From the NCBI RefSeq assembly GCF_016907955.1, contig NZ_JAFBCX010000015.1, positions 99,585-163,584 of the forward strand: a stretch of DNA of 64,000 bases, written 5' to 3'. This DNA comes from Lentzea nigeriaca. GTDB taxonomy: Bacteria > Actinomycetota > Actinomycetes > Mycobacteriales > Pseudonocardiaceae. The notes below the pieces were generated by a model that was given only the letters and a program-made list of their open reading frames with translations, ran no database searches and was not told where the DNA came from. Both the position numbers and the translations under genes were made by a program. Below, piece by piece: positions 51,619 through 60,164 of this stretch; positions within the stretch are counted from its first letter, which is position 1; every line of letters starts with the position of its first letter.

Positions 51619-53036
51619 CGGACCTGGACGGCACCTGGGAGGACGAGGCCGACTGGTCAGCCTTCGACGACCTCGACGGTTCCGATGGCGAGGAGGCCGC
51701 GCCGCCGCAGCCGGTGCTCGCGGTGGTCGGACGGCCGAACGTGGGCAAGTCCACGCTGGTCAACCGCATCATCGGCCGGCGAGAGGCCGTCGTGCAGGAC
51801 GTGCCGGGCGTCACCCGTGACCGCGTGGCCTACGACGCGCTGTGGAACGGCCGCAAGTTCACCGTGGTCGACACGGGCGGCTGGGAGCCGGACGCGGTGG
51901 GCCTGCAGGCCGCCGTGGCCGCGCAGGCCGAGCTCGCGATGGCGACCGCGGACGTGATCCTCGTGGTCGTGGACGCGACGGTGGGCGCGACGACCACGGA
52001 GGAGGCCGTCGCGAAGGTGCTGCGCCGGTCCAAGAAGCCGGTGATCCTCTGCGCGTCCAAGGTGGACGACGACCGGCTGATGGCCGACGTCGCATCGCTG
52101 TGGTCGCTCGGGCTCGGCGAGCCGTACCCGGTGTCCGGTCTGCACGGCCGCGGCTCCGGTGACCTGCTCGACGTGATCCTGCAGAAGCTGCCCGAGACGC
52201 CGCGCGACGACTTCGGCGCTTCGGCCGGCGGACCGCGCCGGGTCGCTCTGGTCGGCAAGCCCAACGTCGGCAAGTCCTCCCTGCTCAACCGCCTGACCGG
52301 CGAGCAGCGCTCGGTCGTCGACTCGGTCGCAGGCACCACGGTCGACCCGGTCGACTCGCTGGTCGAGCTGGACGGCGAGATCTGGCGGTTCGTCGACACC
52401 GCCGGCCTGCGCAAGCGGGTGAAGTTCGAGAGCGGCGCCGAGTACTACGCCTCGCTGCGCACCAAGTCGGCGATCGAGACCGCCGAGGTCGCGATCGTGC
52501 TGCTGGACGCGCACGAGCCGCTGGCCGAGCAGGACCTCCGGGTGCTGACGATGGTCGTCGAGTCGGGTCGCGCGTGCGTGCTGGCGTTCAACAAGTGGGA
52601 CCTGGTCGACGAGGACCGCCGCAACGAGATGGTCCGCGAGCTCGAACGCGGCCTGGTGCGCGTGCCGTGGGCGGACAAGGTCAACATCTCCGCTCTGACC
52701 GGCCGCTCGGTGCACAAGCTCGCCCCGGCGTTGCGCACGGCGTTGAACTCGTGGGACACCCGCGTCCCGACCGGCCGACTGAACCAGTGGCTGTCGGACC
52801 TGATCGCGGCCACCCCGCCGCCGGTGCGCGGCGGCAAGCAGCCCAAGGTGCTGTTCGCGACCCAGGCCTCGACCCGCCCGCCGACGTTCGTGCTGTTCAC
52901 GACCGGTTTCCTCGAGGCGGGTTACCGCCGGTTCATCGAGCGCAAGCTGCGTGAGGAGTTCGGCTTCCAGGGGAGCCCGGTCCGCATCTCGGTCCGTGTC
53001 CGCGAGAAGAAGAAGGCGGGCTCCGCCAAGAAGTGA
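51615..53036 (+). CDS. der: Ribosome-assembly GTPase Der (EngA)
   Basis: A 473-residue protein with two tandem G domains followed by a KH-like domain. First P-loop GRPNVGKSTLVNRI near residue 38, second GKPNVGKSSLLNRL near 215, both with D-T-x-G (VDTGGW; VDTAGL) and NKWDLVDE (second) or ASKVDDDR (first). It helps mature the 50S subunit. A short acidic N-terminal extension (WEDEADWSAFDDLDGSDGEE) is typical of actinobacteria. ATG 51615 overlaps the upstream stop (ATGA). Confidence 0.97.
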   Translation: MTDLDGTWEDEADWSAFDDLDGSDGEEAAPPQPVLAVVGRPNVGKSTLVNRIIGRREAVVQDVPGVTRDRVAYDALWNGRKFTVVDTGGWEPDAVGLQAAVAAQAELAMATADVILVVVDATVGATTTEEAVAKVLRRSKKPVILCASKVDDDRLMADVASLWSLGLGEPYPVSGLHGRGSGDLLDVILQKLPETPRDDFGASAGGPRRVALVGKPNVGKSSLLNRLTGEQRSVVDSVAGTTVDPVDSLVELDGEIWRFVDTAGLRKRVKFESGAEYYASLRTKSAIETAEVAIVLLDAHEPLAEQDLRVLTMVVESGRACVLAFNKWDLVDEDRRNEMVRELERGLVRVPWADKVNISALTGRSVHKLAPALRTALNSWDTRVPTGRLNQWLSDLIAATPPPVRGGKQPKVLFATQASTRPPTFVLFTTGFLEAGYRRFIERKLREEFGFQGSPVRISVRVREKKKAGSAKK

Positions 53037-53043
53037 TCATCGC

Positions 53044-54222
53044 TCAGAGCGAGAACTTGTTCCTCGCTTCGGTGAGCCGTTCGACCAGCACCGCGCACTC
53101 GGCCTGAGTGTGCGTGCTGGTCACCCCGATCCGCAGCCTGCCTTCTCCGGTCGGCACGTGCGGGTGCACGAACGTTCCGACGAAGATCCCGTGGTCCATC
53201 AGCCAGTTCGAGACGGCCACGGTCTTGCGCTCGTCGCCGATCAGCACCGGGACGATGTGGCTGGTCGTGCGCATCAGGTTCAGCCCGGCTTCGGTGAGGC
53301 CGTCGATGACTGATCTGACGTTCTGGTCGAGCCTGGCGCGCAGCTCGCCGCCGTGTTCCTCGACGAGTTCGAGCGACGCGAGGCTCGCGCCCGCGACACC
53401 GGGTGCGCTGCCGCGTGAGCTCGTGTAGCTCGGGGCGAGGTAGCGCAGCTGACGTTCGAAATCCTTGCTGGTGAGGACGAACCCGCCGACGCTGCCGAGC
53501 GCCTTGCTCATCGTGCCGACCACGGCGTCCACCCGGTCCAGCACACCGAAGTGGTCGGCGACGCCCAGCCCGTTCGGTCCGATCGCGCCGAACGAGTGCG
53601 CCTCGTCCACGATCACCTGCGCGTCGTGCTCCTGGGCCAGCGCGGTGATCTCTTTGAGTGGTGCGAAGTCGCCGTCGGCGCTGTACAGGCCGTCGACCAG
53701 GATCACCCGTCGGCGCTTGTCCTTCTCCTTGCGCAGCAACGCTTCCAGCTTCTTCACGTTGTTGTGCGGGAACGTGCGCAGCTCGGCGCCGGACAACCAG
53801 CTGCCCATGTAGATCGAGACGTGGGCGGTGCGGTCGCAGAGGATGACGTCCTCGTCGGACGCGATCGTGGAGATCACGGCCAGGTTCGCGGCCATGCCGG
53901 ACGGGAAGAGGATCGCGGACTCCTTGCCGGACAACGCCCTGAGCTTCGCCTCGATGCCGTCGTGCAACCTGGTGCGGCCGCAGAGCAGTTGCGCGCCATA
54001 GGTGTTCGTGCCGAACTCCTGGATCGCGTCGATCGCGGCTTGTTTGAGTGCCGGGTTCTGGGAGAGGCCGAGGTAGTCGCACGAGCCGAACATGAGCAGG
54101 TCGCCGTGCTTCGCGGTCGTGACGTGGTGGCCCCGGTTGGTCTCGATCACCGGGAAGAACGGGGAGACGCCCTCGTCCTCCCACTCGTCGTACAGGGCCG
54201 TCGACTTGCCGAACAACGTCAC
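53044..54222 (-). CDS. Alpha-oxoamine synthase (PLP; AONS family)
   Basis: A 392-residue PLP-dependent fold-I enzyme, which joins an acyl thioester to an amino acid with loss of CO2 to give an aminoketone. Marks: LMFGSCDYLGLSQNPALKQA near residue 45, CDRTAHVSIYMGSWLSGAEL, VIVDEAHSFGAIGPNGLG (PLP-binding D and H), GTMSKALGSVGG with the Schiff-base Lys near 235. It is the last gene of the leftward carrier-protein cassette; its GTG overlaps the ligase stop. The acyl donor is probably the group carried by the adjacent carrier protein rather than a free CoA thioester. Confidence 0.92.
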   Translation of the reverse strand: MTLFGKSTALYDEWEDEGVSPFFPVIETNRGHHVTTAKHGDLLMFGSCDYLGLSQNPALKQAAIDAIQEFGTNTYGAQLLCGRTRLHDGIEAKLRALSGKESAILFPSGMAANLAVISTIASDEDVILCDRTAHVSIYMGSWLSGAELRTFPHNNVKKLEALLRKEKDKRRRVILVDGLYSADGDFAPLKEITALAQEHDAQVIVDEAHSFGAIGPNGLGVADHFGVLDRVDAVVGTMSKALGSVGGFVLTSKDFERQLRYLAPSYTSSRGSAPGVAGASLASLELVEEHGGELRARLDQNVRSVIDGLTEAGLNLMRTTSHIVPVLIGDERKTVAVSNWLMDHGIFVGTFVHPHVPTGEGRLRIGVTSTHTQAECAVLVERLTEARNKFSL

Positions 54223-55580
54223 TGGATCCCCCTGGAGAGTGCGGTGCGGTCGGTCTTGCCGTTCACCGTGCGCGGGAGTTCGGCCACCACGGCGAGCGAA
54301 TCGATGATCATGTAGCTGGGCAGGCGTTCGGCGCAGTGGCGTTTCAGGCCGATGAGCCCTGGGCGTTTCTCGTTGCGTGGCACGACGACGGCGTGGAGTT
54401 TCGCCTCCAGGCCGCTGCCCGTGACGACGACGGCCACGGCGCCGACGTCGGGGTGGCTGGCGAGTGCGGTCTCGATCTCGCCGAGCTCCACGCGGTGGCC
54501 GCGGACCTTGACCATGGCGTCGCGCCGGCCCGCGTACTCGAGCACCCCGTTCGTTCGCTTGCCGAGGTCTCCTGTGCGGTACGGGCCCTGGTGCGGTGGT
54601 TGGCCCCAGTAGCCGAGCATCACGGTGGGGCCGTCGACCACGATCTCGCCGTCGACGAGGTCGATCGTGTTGCCACAGCTGGGAGTTCCGATCGGCAGCG
54701 GGCGGCTCGGATCGACGTCGTGCACCTCGTGCGACGTGCAGACGTTCGTCTCTGTCGGCCCGTACCAGTTGAACAGCCTGGTGTTCGGCCATGCCTTGCG
54801 CAGTTCGAGCACCTGGTCGGACGGAAACGGCTCGCCTGCGAAGACGCAGACCCGCAGGGCGTTGTTTCTAGTCAGAAGGCCGCCTTGCCGCATCATCAGC
54901 AGCAACGCGGACGGCACGGAGTACCAGACCGTGATGCCGCGCGTGACGAGGAACTCCGTGAGCTCCGCCGGGTTGTAGGCGGCGCCGCTCGGCACGAGGT
55001 CGACCGCGGCGCCCGCGTGGAAGGCGCCGTAGAGGTCGAACACGCTCAGGTCGAAGTTGAACGGGGCGTGGTTGCTGAGCCGATCTCTTTGGTGCAGACC
55101 GGTTTCCTCTGCTGCCCAGGTGACGAACGCCTCGGCGTTGCGATGGCTGATGCAGACGCCCTTCGGGTCGCCGGTCGAGCCAGAGGTGTAGAGGACGTAG
55201 GCCGGGTCGTCCGGCTCCGGCTCGTGGATTTCAGGTGCTGTGCCTGTCGGCAGCGTGCTCGGGTCGGTGACGACGAGTTTCGGGCGCGCGCTTTTGATGA
55301 TCTTGTCGACGCGCGCTTTCGGGTTGGCCGGTGCGATCGGGACGTAGATCGCGCCGATCCGCAGTGCCGCCTGCATCAGCGCGATCGTGTCCGCGCTCTT
55401 CTCGGCGTGGATGACGATGCGGTCGCCTTTGCGGAAGTCTCGTTCTTGCAGTCCTGCGGCGAGGCGGTTCGCGCGGTCGTCGAGCTCTTCGTAGGTGATT
55501 GTCGTTGCGCCGTCGTGGACGGCCGGTGCTTGTGGCGTGCGTCTGGCGGCTTCGCTGACGAGTCGGTGCAGTGCGGTCAC
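54219..55580 (-). CDS. Adenylating (AMP-binding) ligase, amino-acid or acyl loading of a carrier protein
   Basis: A 453-residue ANL-family ligase. Signatures: YTSGSTGDPKGVCISHRN (P-loop) near residue 125, NHAPFNFDLSVFDLYGAFH, WYGPTETNVC, YRTGDLGKR, and PRTVNGKTDRTAL with the C-terminal catalytic Lys. The SNHAPFNFDLSVFDLYGAF region resembles ligases that charge proline onto stand-alone carriers in pyrrole-forming pathways (as recalled). It likely adenylates an amino acid and loads the neighbouring carrier protein. GTG 55580 overlaps the dehydrogenase stop. Confidence 0.9.
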   Translation of the reverse strand: MTALHRLVSEAARRTPQAPAVHDGATTITYEELDDRANRLAAGLQERDFRKGDRIVIHAEKSADTIALMQAALRIGAIYVPIAPANPKARVDKIIKSARPKLVVTDPSTLPTGTAPEIHEPEPDDPAYVLYTSGSTGDPKGVCISHRNAEAFVTWAAEETGLHQRDRLSNHAPFNFDLSVFDLYGAFHAGAAVDLVPSGAAYNPAELTEFLVTRGITVWYSVPSALLLMMRQGGLLTRNNALRVCVFAGEPFPSDQVLELRKAWPNTRLFNWYGPTETNVCTSHEVHDVDPSRPLPIGTPSCGNTIDLVDGEIVVDGPTVMLGYWGQPPHQGPYRTGDLGKRTNGVLEYAGRRDAMVKVRGHRVELGEIETALASHPDVGAVAVVVTGSGLEAKLHAVVVPRNEKRPGLIGLKRHCAERLPSYMIIDSLAVVAELPRTVNGKTDRTALSRGIQ

Positions 55581-56665
55581 AGGCCCAGCTCCAGTGCCGC
55601 GAGCTGCCGCTGGATGTCCGACGTGCCCGAGAAGATCAGGCCTCCCACGGCGTCCCTGAGGTGCTCCTCGATGCCCTCGCCGGTCTGGTAACCGCGGCCG
55701 CCGAAGAGTTCGACGGCGTCCAGTGCGGTCTGCACGGCTGCCTGCGAGACGGCGAGCTTCGACAAGGCCGCGGGAAGCACGGCGTCGTCGTCCTGGTCGA
55801 TGGCCCAGCACGCCTTGTAGAGCAGCAAACGGGCGCTTTCCAGCCGTAGCTGCATGTCGACGATCCGGTTGCTGACGGACTGGAAGGTGCTGAGCCGCCT
55901 GCCGAACTGCTTGCGCCGCTTGACGTGCGTGATGCAGCGCTCGATGAGCCGCTCCTGCACGCCGAGGTAGATCGCGAAGAGGCAGGCGCGTTCCCAGAGC
56001 ATGCCGTGCTGGAACACGAGGCTGCCGTTGCCCAGCGCCGCGTCCTCCGCCACCGCGCAGTCGTGGAACTCGACGGTGCCCGCCGAGCAGCCGTTCAGGC
56101 CGAGCTTGCCGAACGGCTCGCTCCTGACCAGGCCGGGCGTGCCGGCGTCGACCACGAACCCGGTGGTGCCGAGATGTCCTGCCTTGGGGTCCGTGACGGC
56201 ATAGGTGACGTAGACGTCCGCGATCGGACCGTTGCTGACGAAGCTCTTCACGCCGTTGAGCACGTATCCGTTGCCGCTGCGCACGGCGGTGGTCTTCAGC
56301 GCGCCGATGTCGGATCCGGCGTCGGGCTCGGTCATCGCGTTGGCGCCGATGAGGGTGCCATCGCACAGTCCGGGGAGCTTCTTCTTCTGCGCGTCGCTGC
56401 CGAACTCGGCGATCGGCAGCGCCACGGCGAAGAGGTGCGCGCCGGCCGCGAAGACCAGCCCGGTGTCGTGGCAGCCGTATCCCGCGGCCTCGAAGACCAG
56501 GGCCGTGTCGAGCGCGCCGAGCCCCCGTCCGCCGTGCTCGACGGACACGGCGGCGCCGAGCACGCCGAGTTCGCCGAGCCGTTGCCAGTCGTATTCTCCG
56601 GCGTCCCGAATTGTCCGGCACCGGTCTCTTTGCGCGGCCGTCCGGCCGAACTCCATTCCACTCAC
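55577..56665 (-). CDS. Acyl-CoA dehydrogenase-like flavoenzyme acting on a carrier-bound acyl group
   Basis: A 362-residue acyl-CoA dehydrogenase-fold protein. MTEPDAGSDIGALKTTAV near residue 111, KSFVSNGPIADVYVT near 140, and HVKRRKQFGRRLSTFQSVSN. The usual C-terminal E-G-T is FSGTSDIQ here, while Glu225 in GMLWERACLFAIYLG matches the isovaleryl-type base, the arrangement found in prolyl-carrier dehydrogenases (RedW/PltE type, from memory). It could oxidise a prolyl group to pyrrolyl. GTG 56665 overlaps the carrier stop (GTGA); ATG 56656 is an alternative. Confidence 0.88.
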   Translation of the reverse strand: MSGMEFGRTAAQRDRCRTIRDAGEYDWQRLGELGVLGAAVSVEHGGRGLGALDTALVFEAAGYGCHDTGLVFAAGAHLFAVALPIAEFGSDAQKKKLPGLCDGTLIGANAMTEPDAGSDIGALKTTAVRSGNGYVLNGVKSFVSNGPIADVYVTYAVTDPKAGHLGTTGFVVDAGTPGLVRSEPFGKLGLNGCSAGTVEFHDCAVAEDAALGNGSLVFQHGMLWERACLFAIYLGVQERLIERCITHVKRRKQFGRRLSTFQSVSNRIVDMQLRLESARLLLYKACWAIDQDDDAVLPAALSKLAVSQAAVQTALDAVELFGGRGYQTGEGIEEHLRDAVGGLIFSGTSDIQRQLAALELGL

Positions 56666-56922
56666 CCGCGCAATGCCGTGACGAGCCCGGCGATGCTTTC
56701 CAGATCTCGGAAGTTCTCGGTCGTGACTTGGGCCGGCGGCACGCGCACGCCGAATTGTGTGCGCACGTACGTCACCAGCCGGGTGGTTTCGATGGACTTG
56801 AGGATCCCCCACTCCATCAGCGGTGTCGTGGCCGTGAGCTCCTCGTCCTCCCCGTCGAGGAACTCGTCGCGCACCAGTTCGGTGAGCTTGGCCAGCACTT
56901 CGCGGTGGTACTCGTCGGACAT
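56662..56922 (-). CDS. Acyl/peptidyl carrier protein
   Basis: An 86-residue carrier protein, four-helix pattern (REVLAKLTELVRDEFL), with the phosphopantetheine site at Ser43 in WGILKSIETTRLV. The Asp that normally precedes this Ser (D-S-L/I) is Lys42, a rare change on the surface that meets the phosphopantetheinyl transferase. ATG 56922. It is the first gene of the leftward cassette; the 129 bases to the divergent HTH gene should hold the promoter. Confidence 0.88.
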   Translation of the reverse strand: MSDEYHREVLAKLTELVRDEFLDGEDEELTATTPLMEWGILKSIETTRLVTYVRTQFGVRVPPAQVTTENFRDLESIAGLVTALRG

Positions 56923-57051
56923 GGTTCCCCTATTCCACGTCGGTTCGGTCCGGTTCCTTCTTTCTACTGCTGAACCGGATTGTTCGGGGACCACGCCTGG
57001 ACTTGTACGACGAAGCCTGAACAAAATGGGGAGCGGGGGAGGTAACCGACC

Positions 57052-57546
57052 ATGGCTCGCAAAGAACGCCCACTCGACGAAGGGGACAGCCCGCTACTCC
57101 GTTTCGCGGCCGACCTGCGCGCCCTGCGCCGCGCGGCGGGCATGCCGACGTACCGCCAGCTCGCGGCCTTGACGCACTACTCGGCCGCGACGCTGTCCGA
57201 CGCCGCCGGCGGCCGCAAACTGCCCACACTCGACGTGACCCTGGCCTACGTCCGCGCGTGCGGCGGCGACGAACCGTCGTGGAAACACCGCTGGACCTCG
57301 CTGGCCGCGCAACCTCCGGAAGACCGGACGAACCGCGCGCCCCAGGTCCGCGCCTTCAACGCGGCCGCCACGATGCTCGCCACCGTGGCCGAAGCGGGCG
57401 TCGTCCTGTGGCACATCCCGGACCAACGCGTCGTGACCGTTCTGCCGCTGCTGGGACCACCGTTGCGCGCGTTGGTCTTCACGTCCGACGACACACACGT
57501 GATCGGAGTGCACACGGACGGTGTCGTGACGACTTGGGTGATCTAG
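57052..57546 (+). CDS. Short XRE regulator with remnant WD40-like repeats
   Basis: A 164-residue protein. Residues 10-80 are an XRE-type HTH (FAADLRALRRAAGMPTYRQL, ALTHYSAATLSDAAGGRKLP) of the kind that heads large actinobacterial HTH-NTPase-WD40 proteins. The remainder has about two WD40-like blades (AFNAAATMLATVAEAGVVLW; ALVFTSDDTHVIGVHTDG). The middle NTPase and most blades are absent, so it is a naturally shortened or internally deleted relative. ATG 57052. Divergent from the carrier-protein cassette and a candidate regulator of it. Confidence 0.75.
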   Translation: MARKERPLDEGDSPLLRFAADLRALRRAAGMPTYRQLAALTHYSAATLSDAAGGRKLPTLDVTLAYVRACGGDEPSWKHRWTSLAAQPPEDRTNRAPQVRAFNAAATMLATVAEAGVVLWHIPDQRVVTVLPLLGPPLRALVFTSDDTHVIGVHTDGVVTTWVI

Positions 57547-57581
57547 TTGCCCTTTGGCATGGGGTGCGGTTGGTTGGTTTC

Positions 57582-58214
57582 GTGGCCGTACGAGTGGTGC
57601 TAGCCGACGACGAGGCCCTGCTGCGGCGGGGCCTGAAGGTCCTCCTGGAAGCCGACGGCCGGGTGGAGGTGGTCGGCGAGGCCGCCGACGGCGCCGAACT
57701 GGTCGAAGTGGTCCTCGCCTGCCTGCCGGACGTCGTCCTGGTCGACGTGCAGATGCCAGGCGTGGACGGCCTGGAAGCGGTGCGGAGGCTGCGCACGTGG
57801 GCCACCCCGCCCGCCATCGCCGTGCTGACCACGTTCGACCTCGACGACTACGTCGCCATGGCCCTCGACCTGGGCGCCCAGGGCTTCCTGCTGAAGGACG
57901 CCGAACCGGAAACCCTGGTCCGCGCCGTGGTCGACCTGGCCGCGGGCGGCGCCGTCCTCGACCCCCGCATCACGGCCCGCCTGCTACCCCGCCTGCGCGG
58001 CTTCCGCGCCAACCGCCACCTCGACTCCCTGTCGGCCCGCGAACGCCAGGTCCTGGAACTCCTCGCCGGCGGCCGTTCCAACCACTCGATCGCCGAGGAA
58101 CTCTGCCTCTCCGAGGCCACGGTGAAGAGCTACGTCTCGACCGTGCTGACCAAGCTGGGCGTGGAGAACCGGGTGCAGGCGGCCCTCGTCGCGCACCAGG
58201 TCGGTGTGTGGTGA
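57582..58214 (+). CDS. NarL/LuxR-type response regulator
   Basis: A 210-residue regulator. Receiver domain 1-120 with acidic pocket VLADDEALL, phospho-acceptor Asp55 (VVLVDVQMPG), and Lys105 (FLLKDAEPETL). LuxR-type HTH from about 145 (LSARERQVLELLAGGRSNHS, then EELCLSEATVKSYVSTVLTK). GTG 57582 is the start nearest the domain. It overlaps the histidine kinase GTG by four bases (GTGA), giving a standard two-component pair. The targets are unknown; the preceding HTH gene ends 36 bases upstream. Confidence 0.93.
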   Translation: MAVRVVLADDEALLRRGLKVLLEADGRVEVVGEAADGAELVEVVLACLPDVVLVDVQMPGVDGLEAVRRLRTWATPPAIAVLTTFDLDDYVAMALDLGAQGFLLKDAEPETLVRAVVDLAAGGAVLDPRITARLLPRLRGFRANRHLDSLSARERQVLELLAGGRSNHSIAEELCLSEATVKSYVSTVLTKLGVENRVQAALVAHQVGVW

Positions 58215-59323
58215 AGCCGATCTACAACGAGCTCCTCACCGTGGGCATCACCACGGGAGTGATCCTGCTGACCCAGGACCGCCCGTTCCCGTGGTCGCTG
58301 TGGACCGCGGTGGGAGCCTCCTTACTGCTGCCCGTACGCCTGCGCTGGCCGTGGCTAGCCTCGCTGCTGTGCGTCCCAGGCGTAGCCGGCGGCCTGGGCT
58401 GGGCCCCGGCCCTCGTTGCCCAATACCACCTGGGCCGCAAGGAAAAGTCCCTCCCGGTCCAACTCTTCTGGGTGGTCCTGCAAACCGTGGCCGCCATCGC
58501 CCCGGTACTCCTGACCGAAACCATCCCCCTGGGCTCCCTGCTACTCGCCACCGCCTTCGCGTTCGGCCTGGCAGGCGCACCCACCGCCCTCGGCGCCCTG
58601 GTCACCACCCGCAAGGACCTGACCCGATCCCTCTACGAAACCCGCCGAGCCCGAGCCGCCGAACTGGAAGCCCAGGAAACCTCGGCCCGAGCCGCCGAAC
58701 GAGCCCGAATAGCCCGCGAAATCCACGACGCCGTAGGCCACCACGCCACCCTCATAGCCGTGGAATCCGCAGCCCTGGCCGCCACCGCGACAGACCCGGC
58801 CGTCCGCGAGACAGCACAGCGCTTACGGGCCCTGGCAAAGGAATCCCTGTCCGAAATGCGCGCCGCCCTGGGCCTGTTGCACTCCGACACGTCCTACCCG
58901 TCCCTCCAGGAACTGATCGACCGCGCCCGCGTGGCCGGCGTCTCCGTGACCCTGTCCGAAACAGGCGACGCCTCCCTCTCACCAGCCGTCTCCCGCGCCC
59001 TGTTCCGAGTGGTCCAAGAGGCCCTGACCAACGTGACGAAACACGCCCCCGGAGCCGCCGTCACGGTAACCGTGGACCGCTCATCACCCGTACGCGTCTC
59101 CGTAGTCAACGGCCCAGGCACCCTGCCCGCCCTGGGCGACGGCGGCGGCGCGGGCCTGCACGGCCTGTCCGAACGAGTCCGCCTGGCAGGCGGCACCCTC
59201 ACCACCTCCTACCGAGCAGACGGCGGCTTCAGCGTCTCCGCCGTCCTACCACCCGGTAAGTCGAAGGTTGACGGACAAGACTCGACTTTCGGCGGTGGTG
59301 CCCGCTCCTCGGCCAACGCATAG
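58211..59323 (+). CDS. Sensor histidine kinase, HisKA_3 type
   Basis: A 370-residue membrane kinase. About five hydrophobic segments within residues 1-130, a linker coiled coil (RRARAAELEAQETSARAAER), the phosphorylated His172 in AREIHDAVGHHATLIAVE, an ATPase domain with EALTNVTKHAPGAAVTVTV (N box) and GGGAGLHGLSERVRLAGG (G2 box). It should phosphorylate the response regulator it overlaps. The signal, if any, is within the membrane, since there is no large external domain. GTG 58211. Followed by a perfect terminator hairpin. Confidence 0.93.
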   Translation: MKPIYNELLTVGITTGVILLTQDRPFPWSLWTAVGASLLLPVRLRWPWLASLLCVPGVAGGLGWAPALVAQYHLGRKEKSLPVQLFWVVLQTVAAIAPVLLTETIPLGSLLLATAFAFGLAGAPTALGALVTTRKDLTRSLYETRRARAAELEAQETSARAAERARIAREIHDAVGHHATLIAVESAALAATATDPAVRETAQRLRALAKESLSEMRAALGLLHSDTSYPSLQELIDRARVAGVSVTLSETGDASLSPAVSRALFRVVQEALTNVTKHAPGAAVTVTVDRSSPVRVSVVNGPGTLPALGDGGGAGLHGLSERVRLAGGTLTTSYRADGGFSVSAVLPPGKSKVDGQDSTFGGGARSSANA

Positions 59324-59369
59324 TTCTCGGTGTCGGTCGAGGATCGGGGGATCGGTCGGACCGAGGGAC

Positions 59370-59396
59370 GCGGGGACCCGTACGCCGGGTCCCCGC
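59370..59396 (+). terminator. Terminator after the two-component operon
   Basis: GCGGGGACCCG (59370-59380) and CGGGTCCCCGC (59386-59396) are perfect complements around a five-base loop, 46 bases after the kinase stop. No long U-run follows, common in high-GC actinobacteria. Confidence 0.75.
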
Positions 59397-59435
59397 CGTA
59401 TTTCCGCAGCTCTACCCCAGTGCGGGGCCCCGTTT

Positions 59436-59463
59436 TTGATCTCTGTTCCCGGTGTTGTAGGAT
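59436..59463 (+). promoter_or_regulatory. Promoter of tRNA-Pro
   Basis: TTGATC (59436-59441), a 16-base spacer and TAGGAT (59458-59463) predict initiation near 59470, about 27 bases before the mature tRNA 5' end. Fits the principal sigma factor consensus. Confidence 0.55.
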
Positions 59464-59496
59464 TCTTCCTGCACGCCGGGGAACCGGGAGTGTGGC

Positions 59497-59570
<74 letters not shown>

Positions 59571-59600
59571 CGGTCTGAATCAGCCCGCTGATTCTGGGTG

Positions 59601-59624
59601 AAAGCCCAGGTCATCGGGCTTTTT
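59601..59624 (+). terminator. Intrinsic terminator of tRNA-Pro
   Basis: AAAGCCC (59601-59607), an eight-base loop, GGGCTTT (59616-59622) followed by TT. A classical hairpin plus U-run 31 bases after the tRNA. Confidence 0.85.
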
Positions 59625-60164
59625 CGTGCGCTCGAAACGATCTTCACTTGATCACCTATTTCATGATCAACAGGCTGATGAAGGAGCGAAACTGGAGCCA
59701 CTGGCTCCTTCATTTTGGCTGACGCCAAATGGGGTCGCCACGAACGGGTGAACTTGCTGAACGGCGCTGAACAACCGTCAATCTGCGCGAACCGACGTCG
59801 TCGACATCAAACCGGCCTGGTGGCGTGCCGCCAGGACAGGCACTGGCCGAGGGATGTCTCGAAGCTGCGGCTGGACCCGTGCTGCGTCGTGCTGACCTGA
59901 ACTGCGGCGAAGATCCTGTAAGACGTCGCATCTGGAGGGTTGGCGTATCTGGCTAGTGCCCGTACTTCACCTATCTCTGCTGAACGAACCGGACTTCTCA
60001 TGCCGGGCGGGCGGACTTGGTCAAGGCGAAGCGGGTTCAATGGGTTCGTCAGGGAGTGCCTCAAGACCGCTTAGGTGTGAACTATGGTCACAAGGCCGCG
60101 CTGACCTGCGGAAACATGACTTTTGCAGGTTGGCGCGGTTTCGTTCAGGCCCGTTGGAAACCGT
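59625..60164. other. No gene seen
   Basis: About 540 bases with short open frames on both strands but none with a ribosome site, family resemblance or the codon bias of neighbours. GC content is visibly lower than in the genes to the left. Probably the eroded edge of an inserted element next to the tRNA, containing the degraded end downstream of the reverse-transcriptase fragment. Confidence 0.5.

Noticed and set aside
60060..60077. Possible fifth TetR operator (ends in GCTTAG)
   Set aside because: The left arm reads CTCAAG at the wrong spacing and no gene start is near.
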